A stretch of 64,000 nt of DNA, from the NCBI RefSeq assembly GCF_029962835.1, contig NC_080583.1:2696001-2760000 (forward strand), read 5' to 3'. The notes under the pieces are model-generated. The model did not search any database. It had not been told where the DNA came from and was given only the letters and a program-made list of their open reading frames with translations. Shown here piece by piece: positions 35,101 to 46,711 of this stretch (its first letter is position 1; every line of letters starts with the position of its first letter). Both the position numbers and the translations under genes were made by a program. This stretch comes from Magnolia sinica. Lineage: Eukaryota > Streptophyta > Magnoliopsida > Magnoliales > Magnoliaceae.

Positions 35101-36000
35101 ATGGATAAGTCACTGAAATGCTCATCCTAAATACCTTTACTGGCCATGAATGTGCCCTTACATTGTTTTATATCAATAAGGCCAGTCTTGTAGCCCATGG
35201 ACTACTAATGTGAATTTGTAGCACGCTAATTTGGCTATGCCATGTGAGTGATCGGAACATTTCAAGAGGTAGGTCCCACTACTAATAGGCAACGAGCAAA
35301 GTATGAGTTGTCACAATGGATCCTGGCCATTCAATCTATGGCCAGTTAAATCACAGAATGGTAAATGGTTTGCATTCAAGTCCATTTTTTGAATGGTTAA
35401 GATCCTCTATACTGAAAAAGAGGACTGTCCATGGCAATGAGCAAAGTATGAGTTGTCACAAATGATCCTGTCCATTCAATCCATGGTCACTTAAATCACA
35501 GAATGGCAAATGGTTTACATTCAGGTCCATTTTTCAAATGGTTCAGATTGTCTTACTGAAAAAGAGGACTACCCATGGCCTATCTTCCCTACCTTCTGAA
35601 GTGGGTCTCACAGTGATCCACATGGCCTGGTTAGGAGACTCTTTAGTTCCTTTTTTACCCATTCCATATTTACATATTCTAATTTTGTATGGGCGGGCTT
35701 CTGCTATGACAGGAATACATGCAAGGGAATCCGCTATGGCTAATGTATCTCAAAGTACCCTTGTTAACCTTGGGATACGAAAGCAGTTATGATGTGTTTG
35801 TTAAAGCTCATGGGGGCGGTCTCTCAGGTCAAGCTCAGGCCATCTCTCTTGGCATTGCACGTGCTTTGCTCAAGGTGAGTGAGAACCATAGGGTGGCTTT
35901 GAGGAAGGAAGGTCTTCTAACCAGAGACTCCCGAGTCGTCGAGAGGAAGAAAGTTGGGCTCAAGAAGGCCCGAAAGGCCCCACAGTTCTCCAAGCGTTGA
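32160..36000 (+). CDS. RPS9: plastid ribosomal protein S9 (uS9c), nuclear gene, 2 exons
   Basis: Exon 1 is 32160-32504 and exon 2 is 35713-36000; intron GTGTGG...TGACAG, phase 0; 210 aa, stop TGA. Residues 1 to about 58 are rich in Ser, Lys and Ala ([19 protein letters not shown]), a chloroplast transit peptide. The mature part has the uS9 signature [20 protein letters not shown], then INYRDAK across the exon junction to [48 protein letters not shown], and the conserved C-terminus KAPQFSKR. uS9 sits in the head of the small (30S) subunit, and in bacteria its C-terminal tail reaches P-site tRNA. Length agrees with about 208 aa in Arabidopsis. The ORF runs on into the intron after exon 1, but family alignment places the splice at 32504. 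The 3.2-kb intron carries a minisatellite and a LINE. Confidence 0.95.
32505..33615. repeat. minisatellite in the RPS9 intron, beginning at the splice donor
   Basis: Units of about 125-140 bp share atatttacacccacctgattg, tttctttcgtacttaat, gtgatgaaattgtaaagag and acctacaaccccttgc. Units start at about 32515, 32640 and 32785; one more lies at 33482-33615 after a LINE insertion. The first unit begins within 10 bp of the 5' splice site of the intron. Confidence 0.85.
32885..33475 (-). mobile_element. L1-type LINE 3' fragment in the RPS9 intron
   Basis: The minus strand encodes the zf-RVT region found after the reverse transcriptase of plant L1 elements: [14 protein letters not shown] (33370-33330), [16 protein letters not shown], then [15 protein letters not shown] and [14 protein letters not shown]. 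It is 5'-truncated, as LINEs usually are. An A-rich stretch on the plus strand (32893-32930) borders its left side. It splits the intron minisatellite, so it came later. It is opposite in direction to RPS9. Confidence 0.75.
33616..35289. other. rest of the RPS9 intron
   Basis: At 33680-33850 the sequence resembles part of a family-1 MITE (gggggccaccatgatttt, ggatccaacccatccatca). The remainder is unassigned. No coding evidence is seen. Confidence 0.45.
35290..35580. repeat. 145-bp tandem duplication near the end of the RPS9 intron
   Basis: Two copies of a unit with gagcaaagtatgagttgtca, taaatcacagaatggcaaat and actgaaaaagaggact (about 35290-35434 and 35435-35580). They are about 90% alike. 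The second copy ends 130 bp before the splice acceptor. Confidence 0.85.
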
Positions 36001-36640
36001 GGTCAGAGCTTTGAACACTTTCTATCTTCCCATCGTGTGTCTGTGGCACTTCTCAACATCTTCTACTAGAAATGTATGTAGCTGGCGATTGATTTTAGTA
36101 TTGTGAATTTCTTCCTTTAGCCAAAAATCAAGATGATGATGAGCACATCGACTGCTCATCATCACATGTGAATTTGGGTATCCATGGGGTTGGTCGTCTC
36201 TCTTGAGTGTCTGTTTCAGCTCAATAGGCCATGATGATCTCGATGTTCTCTTCCATTTTGTTAAGCACACTAGTGCTCGTTTGAACTTTTTGTTAGACCC
36301 CTGCTAAGTGTACTACAGGCACATGTGCCCATGTGGCATGTGTTCGAGATCCAGTCTATACATCATATGGACTCCACCATGCATGCACCCTGTCTGGAAA
36401 TCAATCCGCTCATCAAGTGAGCTGCACATGATCAGATGAAAGGGACGGTTAAAAAAAGTTGACTATGAGGCCAAATCCAACATACAGCATGCCCACCCAA
36501 TTATCATATTAGCCTGATTTTTTGGTTAGGGAAACCTGGACCTGCACATGTGTGCAGTGCTAGCTGCGACTGAGACCGGGATTCTAACCCAACACCTCCC
36601 GAGGCCATCTCTCTTGGCCTTCACACTTCTCTTTTTGTTA
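36001..36640. other. RPS9 downstream region
   Basis: It includes the presumed 3' untranslated region of RPS9. No gene or clear repeat was recognised. Confidence 0.4.
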
Positions 36641-36875
36641 GGCTGTATTTGGACATGCACATGAGTTGGATATCAAACACCAAGTTTAATAAGAATTAGA
36701 GTCCTTGAATTGCAGTTGCTTTTCTTTCAAATCCTATCTTAAACTAACATAATTGCAATTTTGGGGCCTAGTCCCTCAATATGAACTCTAAAGAAGTAAT
36801 TATGATTTGGTTACTTCAGCTTCATTAGATTGATAATTTTGATTCAATTAGGTACTGCACCCAAACGCACCTCTA
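36641..36875. mobile_element. possible Tourist-like MITE
   Basis: The left end AGGCTGTATTTGGACATGCAC and the right end TGCACCCAAACGCACC are roughly inverted. The AT-rich interior is about 200 bp. No clean target duplication was seen, so this is tentative. Confidence 0.35.
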
Positions 36876-36954
36876 ACATAGAAACTGCATTGAATAATTT
36901 TAACAGGACTTTCTTTTAGGCAGTGGTGGACGATTTTCTTGTAGGGATTCCTTT

Positions 36955-37565
36955 TAAAAAAAAAAAATTTATTATTTTTAAGATTAATGGAAATTTTATT
37001 GAAGGCCTGCAAGCTGAAACAACACGGAAAAAGAATACAAGGGAAAAAAAAAAATTTAAGAAAAAAGAGCCCGCCCAACAAGCACCCAACATTTAACAAT
37101 TCACACAAAAGATGGTCCATTCCAAAACTAACAAAAAAAGAGTCAACAACCGCCTTGAGAGATTTTGAAGTGTTCTGAGAGAGCCTTTTGTTCCTTTCGC
37201 CCCATAATGCCCACCACGCAGCCGGCAGCACCATCAGCCACCTCTCCCTCCCATACTTCCCACTATAACCTCCATGCCACCCCCAAAGGTCTCTAACTGA
37301 GGCAGATATGACCCACTGCACTTCCAAATCAGATAGCGTGTGGTCCCACCCTTCTCAAGCAAAAGGGCAAAGGATAAAAAGATGATTGATAGATTCCTCA
37401 TCATGACAACACATGCAATGCATATTCAGAATGACCATGGATCTTTTTTAAAGATTGTCTATTGTTAACACTTTTCGTCTGCCCACCAGCCATTTGAAGG
37501 CAGCCACTTTTGATGGCACTCCATAATACCGAAAGGGATTCCTTTATTATCCTTTTCAGCTTTGA
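36955..37565 (-). mobile_element. L1-type LINE 3' fragment
   Basis: The minus strand carries the zf-RVT region: FRYYGVPSKVAAFKWLVGRR (about 37535-37476), VLTIDNL, then WWALWGERNKRLSQNTSK (about 37225-37170). An A/T-rich stretch at the left end (36957-36980) fits a 3' end. It is 5'-truncated and lies about 1 kb downstream of RPS9. Confidence 0.75.
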
Positions 37566-38395
37566 TCACTTTTGCTATGCCCATTAGGATAAGTGGAACT
37601 TTTAAGCTGGAACCCAAAGATATTGTATATCCTTCATGTTAATAGGTACCGGCGATGTTATTTTGACCATTGATGATTACTACCCATGAATAAAATTAGA
37701 ATAAATAGTTTTGGATACATTTCCCAATTGACTAACATTGGACCCTCTCTCATCTAATGTAGTGAATAAGCAGTGGCATTGAAGATTATTATTTGATCTC
37801 TTGAAAGGTATAAATTTGAGGGGAACATGTTCAATGATTGGTGTTAATCGATTGGAATTCTTTTAGATGAAGAGAACATGCTCTATAAGTTGGAAATCGA
37901 TACTGGTAAGAAAATTTAAGGTTGTGCAGGAGAAGTACAAGAATCAAAAGACGCATAAGAGAACTATTAGAAATCTCAACATTGTACTAGCGAAGTGTTA
38001 GAATTAAAAGAACATAAGAGAACTGCTAGGAATATCCTTCTTATTTCTATGCACAAAGAATTAATTCTTACATATGAAACAATAAATTTATTGGACGACT
38101 AAAAAATATGTCCTATTGGACATCAAAGTTAGAGGTTGCCAGATTGAATTTAATGCATATAGAATGTGAATTGAATGATCTATTAAAGATCATGTTATGA
38201 AAATGGAACGGATTATAATAAAAAAAAAATCTTTCAAATGTTCTTAAAGCATCTTTTTGTTAGGAATTTGAAATACCAAAAGCATTGCAAAAGGGCACTT
38301 CTCATATGGTTTTTGAGAGAGAGAGAGAGTTTACTCGCGGATTATGGTAATCCTTCTGAATCCGTTGATTGCGGATGTGTGATGACCTGCCAAAG
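37566..38395. other. intergenic DNA with no recognised feature
   Basis: AT-rich DNA. It has a short GA run at 38318-38331, a poly(A) run at 38220 and no gene. Confidence 0.4.
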
Positions 38396-38800
38396 TTCGG
38401 TGGGCCCCACTATGATGCGTGTGTTATATCCACACCATCCATCCATATTGCGTCATCTATTTTATGAAATGAGCCTAAGAATGAGGCAGATCCAAAGCTC
38501 AAGTGGACCACCACTGGGGATTGAACGCCTACGATTGAAAACTTCGTTGTGGTCCACAGCACTGTTGGATCAAGCTGATATTTATGTATTCCCTTCGTCC
38601 AGATCTGTGTGACCTTATGGATGGGTTGGATGGCAAATAAACGTTACGGTGGGTCCTAGGAAGGTTTCAACGGTGGGCGTCATTGGCCCCACTGCTTTCT
38701 GTGGTGCGGTCCACTTGAGCTATGGATCTTCCTATTTCTTGGGTCTTGCCCTAAAATGATATTGCAAAAATGATGGACGGTGTACATATAACCGCATATT
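38396..38800. mobile_element. family-1 MITE
   Basis: The left end is cggtgggccccactatgatg. Internal family phrases are aatgaggcagatccaaagct, aagctgatatttatg and gtgacctta. The right half is its near-inverse, through cacttgagctatggatctt, and the right end is tgatggacggtgtacatata. It is non-coding. Confidence 0.75.
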
Positions 38801-38974
38801 GAAGAATTTACATCCACACGTGTATCTAAAAATGGCACGTGCTTTACATGCATATCATTTGTGAACGGCTCGTATTTCACATATAAACGCCACGTTTGGC
38901 ATGTGCGGTAAGAAATCAAAATCATACAAAGGAGGCAAACCGTCTAATAAAGAGGTTTTGTAGAGTTCAGCATA

Positions 38975-39252
38975 TGAAAGGGCTATAGCCGTTGGATTTG
39001 GTTCGTGTTCGGTTATCCAGACCATTGATTTGATGAGATATACGGTTGATGTTGGTTGCCTTGAAAATTTTCAAAAGTGAAAGGATCCTAAACGTCCAAT
39101 CAAGGGCCCACAAAACTACTGTCCATAATCAAAGAAAATAAACTATTACAATCCGAGAGGGTTTTCTTGTATACGTAGTCTAAGATGAGACCGTCATATA
39201 AACGGCTTGGATTATCAAATCATGACTCATATCCAACGGCTATAGTGGCGCA
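38975..39252. mobile_element. MITE with CTATAGCCGTTGGAT terminal repeats (family 3)
   Basis: The left end gggctatagccgttggattt (38981-39000) is matched in inverse by atccaacggctatag (39231-39245). It has about 280 bp of non-coding interior. Target duplication is unclear. Confidence 0.6.
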
Positions 39253-39574
39253 TCTTGTGACAAAAACTCGGATCGCTTTCTGGAGAGGGAAAAATGATAC
39301 AATCGTAGCCCCCTTCGATTGGCTCCATTCACATAACGTCGAATGATTTTAACCATTGTGATTGGCCCAAACACAAAATGTCAAAGTCGATCAGAACCGT
39401 TAACCTTTTTGGCTTGATTGGGGATCGAATGTGGTGGGCCATAGGTGCGACTCTTTGCCATTCGCTCAGTTTATTGAAATTGACAGCTAAAACATATACC
39501 AGCAGCCTTACAATTCAGTTCGGAGAAGATGGTCTCTTTGCCAATGAATGCATCTGGATGTATTAGCCTTTGGA
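39253..39574. other. intergenic DNA with no recognised feature
   Basis: No gene or repeat end was recognised. Confidence 0.35.
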
Positions 39575-40040
39575 TCTAGCCGGAGCTGTACACGAGCTGA
39601 ACCGAGTCAAGCTTGGTTCAGCTCGGCCAGCAAGCTACTCCAGCTCAAGCTCAATTTGGCTCAATCCTCGAGCTTAATTGGCCAGCTCGACTTGGTTAGC
39701 AGTTCAAGCCAACTCAATCTAAGTTTGAGTTGAGCTTGAGCTCAATCTTTCAAGCCAAATTTGAGTTTAAGCCGCAAACTGAGTTCCAGTTTATATTTCA
39801 AGGTTTTTAATATATATATAAAATATATTATACTATATATAATATATAATTTATTTAAATATAAATAGTTATAAAATATTTATATTAAGTGAACCTGATT
39901 TGAATTGAATAAGTCAAGTTTGAGTCTATCTTGGACTTATTTCGTGCTCAAAAAATCAGTTCGACTTGACTCGAAATCAAGTCAAATCAAGCTTTTTAGA
40001 GTCAAGTCGAGTGAATTAATTGAGCCAATTCAATTGGTGT
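39575..40040. mobile_element. GAGCTCGAG-type dispersed repeat, probably non-autonomous DNA transposon
   Basis: Rich in agctcgg, gctcaagctcaatttggct and gagttgagcttgagctca on the left, and in tcgacttgactcgaaatcaagt on the right, around an AT-rich core (39800-39880). Such sequence is common in plant genomes and is often linked to hAT-like non-autonomous elements. Ends and target duplication were not fixed. Confidence 0.4.
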
Positions 40041-40950
40041 ATATCTCTATATCTAAGGTCATCTTTCAATGATCCAAACCATTTATACAATGGGCCACAC
40101 CTCCGGTGGGTATAGCTAAGATTTGGAAATTTCAATCCTCTCTTTCCATCTGAACATGAACGGTCTCTTAGAAAAGTTTATATCCGAGTTTTTCTTTTCT
40201 TTTCTTTTCTATTTTCGTGCAGTACCCCATCCATGATGAGGCAAATCATATAAATGATGGGAGCCATTGAAAGGACATGATCCATGGGCGAAACCCAGAT
40301 CATTGTACCAGCGCGATGTATTCTAGTAAACCTCATATGGACCATTATAAAATTGACCAACGGCTCGTATTTTATGTGAAAGTATGGCCCACCTGATCAT
40401 TGTTCCAGCCTAATTTCAAAGCCATATAAGGCACACGGTGGAACCCATCTGATGGAAAACACGTGCCTCTTACACGTGTAGTGTAGGAAGCGCGTGAGAG
40501 GAGTTATTTGATACTCCTGCACTATGATGATCATGGACTCGAATTCCTACGCATAGGATTGGCAGTCATTTTTTTTCCTATGGTGTGGCCCAACGTATTG
40601 ATTTTATGCGATCGAACATGGTCATCAAGTGAGCTCATCATGATGATTGGATTTCCAAAGAGTCAGATTTAAACAATCATCAGGTGGGCCACCATAGAAA
40701 ATAATGGACAGCCAACCGAGCCTTGTTATGGTTGGATTGGTCTGATTTTAAGATGTTTCATTTCTTGGGAACTGTTCATATGAAACAGTGCATATTTTGT
40801 AAGCATGAATAAGACAATCTCCATACGCAGATTTCAATGCCGAGCGTTGAATCCTGATTCGGCATGGCCCGCTTAAGTTTGGATGTTCCTGATATGACTA
40901 ACATGATATGGCGAAAGGGATGTCAGAATGCATGTCTCATTCTCCTACAC
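40041..40950. other. intergenic DNA with MITE-like phrases, no gene
   Basis: Contains ggtgggccaccatag-type phrases (about 40681) but no complete element. Confidence 0.35.
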
Positions 40951-41250
40951 CTCCACACATTTGCCATCATGGAAGGCAGGTCTGAGATCTAATCCATCCA
41001 TTAGAAAGGTACCTCTATATTGATGATCTAGCCTAAGAATTAGATTGATCCAAAGGTTAGGTGGGCCACAGTTTGAAAAACAAATGAACGGCTCTAAGAC
41101 AATTGGCTGAATTTTCTAACACATACACCTGTTTCGAATATTGGGGCCCAGATTTTAAGTGGTCTAGATTAATTTCAGAGAAAGCATGATCAGACCAAAC
41201 AGTAGATGGAGTAGATCTCGGACCTATATGCCATGATGGCACGTGTGGAG
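40951..41250. mobile_element. MITE family 2, copy 1
   Basis: Ends ctccacacatttgccatcat and atgccatgatggcacgtgtggag are inverted repeats. The interior shares cctaagaattag-t-, ggtgggcca-a-tt-a and gttctctaac...ctt-tttc-aatat with the copy at 57497-57866. It is non-coding. Confidence 0.6.
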
Positions 41251-41740
41251 TGAACAACTCTACGCTCATCTACAATTAACGATCCTTCCAACAAGAAAGA
41301 GATCTTCGATTTTTACGAGTGCAATGTTGAAAACGACTGCACGCCTGAGGGAAATTTGAAAGTCTACTTGCTCACACGCATGAACATCTCGCACGTGTAT
41401 AGGATCGTTCCCGGTTGTTAGGCCATCCTCACCGTGCAGATATCTAAAACCTGGAAGATTTCTGGTGGGACATACACCTGGGTAGGATTTGAACCGCTCA
41501 TTTATTTATCTCAACCGTTAATTTATTCTGCACACTTGAGGGCCTCCTGATGATCATGACGGTATGAACACTGTTGGGTCAGAGCTGATGATTACACATG
41601 CTTGATCCAAACCGTTGATGTTATGGGCCGGTCCATGCACGAGATTTCCGCGTAAAAGACGCGAATCTCCTTCAACGTCTTGTGGGGGGGACGTGGATGG
41701 CCTGCAGCGGCCGGCTGCCAGGAATTCTGCAGCACTGAGT
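41251..41740. other. intergenic DNA with no recognised feature
   Basis: No gene or complete repeat was recognised. Confidence 0.35.
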
Positions 41741-42482
41741 TCTGTGGAGCCCACCGTGATGTATATTTTGTATCCATTCCATCCACACGTTTCTATTGAT
41801 TATTTTAGGTCACGAACCCAAAAATGAGGTAGATCCTACACTCAAGTGGACCACACAACTGGAAACAGCAGGGACTGAACGTCCACCATTAAGAACTTGA
41901 TACTTGTGTTTTCACGGTAGGCCCTAGGAAGTTTTCAACGGTGGGGGTCGTTATTCCCATTGTTTCCTGTGGTGTGGCCCACTTGAGCTTTGGATATGCC
42001 TTATTTTTAGGCACACGAGGCTTTACAATGAGCTGAAAAAATGGATGTACGCTTGGATAAAACACATACATTAGGGTGTGTAGCGGTGCACATGGAACCG
42101 GTAAACCGGACCGGAACCGGACCGGAAGTGACCAAAAATCACGTGATGGTCTGGTTATGAATTGAAGTGCAACGGTTCGAGTTCTTGTTCCAAAAATCAA
42201 AATTAAAACCAAAGAAACAATTAGTTCAATTCATTCTCTAAAATAAAAAATAAAAAAATTTCATAGTCTCTTGATTCTCTTCACACTGTCCCTGCTCTCT
42301 CTCTCTCTCTCTCTCTCTCTCACCTGGAATTGAACACGTTTTTACGGTCGGGTTCCCATTCAATTCTAGGATGCAAATGGTTCGGTTCCAGTTTCAATTT
42401 TCTTAGAACCATTATGAACAGTTCGGTTCTGGTTTCACCCCAGGACCAACCTGTGTACACCCCTGCTATGGTGAGCCCCATT
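41741..42482. mobile_element. family-1 MITE split by a hAT-like element
   Basis: The left end is tctgtggagcccaccgtgat and the body runs to ggataaaacacatacattag at 42074. The last few bases of the end (about ggtgagcccc) reappear at 42470 after a 390-bp insertion. The MITE was therefore present before the hAT-like element landed. Confidence 0.7.
42079..42465. mobile_element. hAT-like non-autonomous element with EGGNOG-free, AACCGG-rich ends
   Basis: Ends TAGCGGTGCACATGG and CCTGTGTACACCCCTG form imperfect inverted repeats like those of hAT elements (CAGGGGTG). Subterminal sequence is rich in aaccggaccggaaccgg on the left and ggttcggttctggtttc on the right. The flanks ttagggtg (42071-42078) and ctatggtg (42466-42473) match at 6 of 8 positions, fitting an aged 8-bp target duplication. 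A (CT)n run lies inside (42297-42321). There is no transposase. Confidence 0.6.
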
Positions 42483-42540
42483 GGGTAGAGTGCTTGAGGC
42501 AATCTAAGTCTCTAGGAGGGAGTCTATGCAACAAAATTAT

Positions 42541-42972
42541 CTGTGAGGGCCCACCATGATGAGTGTATGACATCCATTTTGATTTCGTCCATATAGCCAG
42601 CTCATGTTAGGGGCAAGTGCCAAAAATTAGGCAGATGGTAACTCGAGTGGGTCACGCCACAGGAAACGGCGGGATGCAAATCGCAGAAGCACATGATCGA
42701 AACCTTCCTGGTGTCCGCCATCATGTTTATATGCCATTAAACTTGTTCATAATGTGAGTCTCACCATGATGAAGAGAATACACAAATATAAGCCTGATTG
42801 AAAAATTAGTTGGAACCCAAGAAGGTTTCAATGTTGGGCATTCCATCCCTACTGTTCCTAGTGGTTGGCCTACTTGAGTGTTGGATCTACCTGATTTTTG
42901 GGCTTATGTTCTAGAGTGAGTTGCGCTGCTGATGGACGGACTGGATGCCGCAAGAAATCACGATAGGCTCGT
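42541..42972. mobile_element. family-1 MITE
   Basis: The left end is ctgtgagggcccaccatgat; the interior has catgtttatatgccatta and gtgagtctcaccatgatgaa; the right end is gatggacggactggatgc. It is closest to the copy at 61218-61555, sharing aatataagcctgat and caagaaggtttcaatgtt. Confidence 0.7.
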
Positions 42973-43049
42973 TGGAGCATTTTGTTTGGAAAACCACACG
43001 TACGGACGCAGATTTCCTACCAAAGCCTTTAGCCGAAAGTTTCTACACT

Positions 43050-43277
43050 GGGATGCTAGGTGGGGCCTACAGTAATGATTGTATATACTCTGTCTATCCA
43101 TTCTCAGAGCTCATTTTAAGACTTGAGACCAAAAATTAGACAGTCCAAAATTCAAGTAGGCCAAAAGAGAGGGAAAATTGAAAAAAGAGTTTCCTACCAT
43201 TAAAACCTTACTGGGCTCCACCTTTATGTTTTTATGCCATCCAAACTGTTTATAAGGTCATTAACACTGGTATGAAG

Positions 43278-43327
<50 letters not shown>

Positions 43328-43517
43328 TTGGCCTAATATGAAACTTTTGTAACCTTACAAATGTTTCAACGGTGATCACTGAATCCCCACTATTTCCTCT
43401 TGTATGGCCCCTTGAGTTTTGGATATACTTCATTTTTAGTCGCATATCCTAGCTCGTAAAACAAATGAACGGGATATATTTCTTACAAATATCAAGGTAA
43501 GCCCCACTTAGCATCCC
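43050..43517. mobile_element. family-1-related MITE with GGGATGCTA ends and internal (CA)n
   Basis: Ends GGGATGCTAGGTGGGGC and GCCCCACTTAGCATCCC are inverted repeats. Internal family phrases include caaaaattaga and atgtttcaacggtgatcact. A (CA)n run of about 60 bp (43267-43326) has expanded inside. Confidence 0.7.
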
Positions 43518-44075
43518 AATAAGGCTTGGGAGGAAATCACATGGATTTTTATCACAACACCATCGTGGAGCGATATTATCTTAAGATGACTTTATTCATG
43601 ACATGAGATTTTTTATTTTATTTTAGACGTAACTACCTTTCTACACCACCTGCTGCATCGTACGACTTTGCTTGCTCAAAAAAAGGATTGTGGGACCCAT
43701 GAAAACAATGCTTAGGCTCATTACTTGGCTAATTTGATACATTCGTTTGATACAAGACATGCATGGACATTGAAGGGTGTTGATTTCATCTTCATCCGAG
43801 ACCTCTGTGGCCCCGAATAGAGATAACGATGACCTTTCTCTCTTAAATTGTTTATTTTGGTGTGGTACATCCTAGATGCTACTTCCCCGATTCTTGGGTT
43901 TGTTCCCTCAAATTATTTTCCCAACCTAATCGTTGGAGGAGATTTCAATGGAGATGCACGGTGAGCCTTGCAATATCAATCCGTAAGCCATATATGTGGG
44001 GCATACCCACGTTTCAACCCATTTTAGGGTTTTTAAATATTTGTTTTTGGGAGAGAGGAGATCACCACCATGACC

Positions 44076-44078
<3 letters not shown>
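43518..44078. other. intergenic DNA with no recognised feature
   Basis: No gene was recognised. Confidence 0.35.
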
Positions 44079-44130
<52 letters not shown>

Positions 44131-44290
44131 CACCACCACCACCACTAAAGCTCGAGAGAGGCGGGGCCGCCGCCACCACCACTAAAGCTCGAGAGAGAGG
44201 GGGGGGGGGGGGCTACCACCACCACCAAATCGAGAGAGAGGGGACCATCACCATCACTAAATCTAAAGAGAGAGAGAGAACACCACCATT
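44079..44290. repeat. (GA)n and CCACCACCACTAAAGCTCGAGAGAG minisatellite
   Basis: A (GA)n run (44079-44128) is followed by four degenerate units of an (accacc)n-(taaagctcg)-(aga)n pattern up to about 44290, including a G-run at 44197-44212. ORFs across it read Arg-Glu repeats and are not genes. Confidence 0.85.
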
Positions 44291-44781
44291 GAAGTGCACA
44301 TGGATGTGCATGTGCATGTGGGGAAATAGTAGGTAAAGGTAAGAATACGCAGAGGGATCTACAATGCATGTGGAAGTGGAACTGCACGTAAATGTGTATA
44401 TGCATATGGAAGTGAATTTTGATGTGTATGTGGCTGTGGAAGAGGTGGGGTGGGGGTGGATCCCCCTTGGGTAGTTTGGATCTCAATTGGTGGGGTGGAT
44501 CCCCCTGAGCACTGTGGATTGCCATTGTGAATCGCCCCTGGTGAGATCCAAACTACTCAAGTTACTTAATTTAATTAGTTGTTTTAGTTATAGATGTATG
44601 ACCTATATTGTTTAATTAAGTTTGGAAATTAGTAGTTGTCCTCCTTTATTTTATATGTACATAGCCTTGTGGGATTGAGTATTTACTGATGCATTAATGA
44701 TAATATATAAATTATAGCTCACGTGTTTAGAATTTGAATATTGAGTAGTCCTATTCGAGTACTCAAATCTTGGGGTGTGAC
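44291..44781. mobile_element. possible LTR end
   Basis: The stretch ends tcttggggtgtgacag at 44782, like the 3' end of many plant LTRs. No matching start was found, so this is only a hint. Confidence 0.3.
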
Positions 44782-45511
44782 AGGTAGGCCACACCAAGTG
44801 TAGCAATCAACGCCCTCTACGCCCTCTGATGTCTAGTAACGATAATAAATGGATGAATGAATGAGATGGTTATGCCCATTTATGCCATAGGGGGATGCAC
44901 AAACCAATATTTGACAAATATTTCTCTGAGATCCAAGGTAAGAAGAGTAAAAGAAGAAACTGCAATGAAAGAAATGCCTTATGCGGCAAGGCCCACCTTT
45001 GAAATTCGTTTGGTCTTATATGAGGCTCACTGGACTGTTGTAGAGCAAATCCAACTCGTCTATATCTAAGGGGTTTTAATTTAATGTCCATAACTTAAAA
45101 TAAAAAAATAAAAATAAAAATAAAGAGTACAAAAATCATTATGGATGGATAACATTGGATGAAACAATTGAGAATTAACTCACAACACTTATGCAGTTGT
45201 GGACTACTTAGAGACTTTACGGGAACTAGAAAATTCAATTTTATGATTTTACAATGGTCCAAAGAAAGTGAACGAATGGACCCACAATGTTTTTTTTCAT
45301 GGGTCGCACCGTTCCTCTTTGGAAGCTTCTGTTACAAAGGAGGCCGAGGATGCAGCAAGTGGTGTAGGAAGGTAGTTTCATATGAAAAAAAAAGGCCCAA
45401 AATCTGCTAGGAGCAAAAATATTCCCTTAATAGTAATGGAGCCATTTTAGGCCTAATGTCATTTCATATAGCTATTATGATAAAAATAAAAATCAAAAAA
45501 AATATTCCTAC
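44782..45511. other. intergenic DNA with no recognised feature
   Basis: No gene; A-rich runs at 45100 and 45480. Confidence 0.35.
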
Positions 45512-46206
45512 TGGCGGGGCCCACTTTGATGTATTTACTTAAATCCATGCCATTCATCCAATTTTAAAGCTCATTTTAGACCATAAGAAAAAAGAAAAAG
45601 AAAAAAAAGAAGCAGATCTAAATCTTAGGCGGACCACATCACATGATCAATTTTATAGTGTGATTCCTAAATCTAGGTTTTTGTGACCTTATGAACACGT
45701 TGGATGGAAAATAAACATTAAGGTGGCCCCCATGAAAATTTTAATGGTGAGTATTCCATTAGAAAAAATTAACACAATAGACAGTCTGTACTATGACTTT
45801 TTTTTTGCCGCTTGAAAAGTATATTACCGTTTCGAATTTTTTGGGCACGAAGTTTAGATTTCTAACGAAAATACTTATGGTAAAGCGGCTGAAAAAGATA
45901 AGAGTATTTTCGTCTCTCTGAATTTTTCAACACAAATATAAGCCTACTTTGATAATTAAGATTTTTTCGAGTTGAATGAAAAACCGTCGAACACAGTACG
46001 TTGGGTCTTTGCTAAAAAACGTATGCGGTGTGGTCTACCAGGTACTTGGATCTACTTCAGTTTTGGGATCGTGCTCTAAAATGAGCTGTCAGAACGGACG
46101 GACGTCATATTCGGATCTACTTCAGTTTTGGGATCGTGCTCAAAAATGAGCTGTCAAATCAGAACGACGGTGTGGATGTAAGGAAAATACATCGTAGTGG
46201 CCCCCG
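45512..46206. mobile_element. family-1 MITE, interrupted, with a local 60-bp duplication
   Basis: The left half (45512-45766) has ggcggggcccactttgatgt, ttgtgaccttatgaacacgt and atggtgagtattccatt. About 250 unrelated bases follow, then the right end from 46020 (gtgtggtctaccaggtactt, gacggtgtggatgt, ctacttcagttttgggatcg). The phrase ctacttcagttttgggatcg occurs twice (46050 and 46110), a 60-bp tandem duplication. Confidence 0.6.
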
Positions 46207-46711
46207 TCCCGCTTACGGTGGTACGGGTAGAAGTGGGACCCATGTGATATATTCACGACATCTGACCCGTTCATCAGATGGGTCACCTCAATTGTTACGC
46301 CCACCGCTAAAAAATCAGCCCTAACAGTTCTTGGGTGGCCTGCAGAACTGGGTACAAGCTGAAAGGCAAGGGCCGCCGTTGATTTACGCGTGGGGCCAAC
46401 CATACTGCGTATGCGGAAATGAAACGGTCGTAACCTTCATTTGCCACGTATGAAGGATCACGACAACAACCACACAGTTCTGAAACTCAGGTCGACTCCG
46501 GTGAAAATCAAGGGCGAGCGTTCTCTCTCACCTTGTTTCCTGCATTGTTTCTCACAAGAGTTCGGATCTTGCTGATTTTTAAGTCCAAATAGTAAAATGA
46601 GAGAAGGCATCTGATGTACGGGTTGGATTTGATACACGTATCATGTGGTCTCCAAGTGAGAACGTGGATTGAGTACTGAGTCACTCGGTACGCTATAGTG
46701 TACTGAGTAAA
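46207..46711. other. intergenic DNA upstream of the ARI gene
   Basis: No gene was recognised. Confidence 0.35.

Noticed and set aside
44070-44525. ORFs with Arg-Glu or His-rich repeats
   Set aside because: They come from the (GA)n and CCACCA minisatellite.
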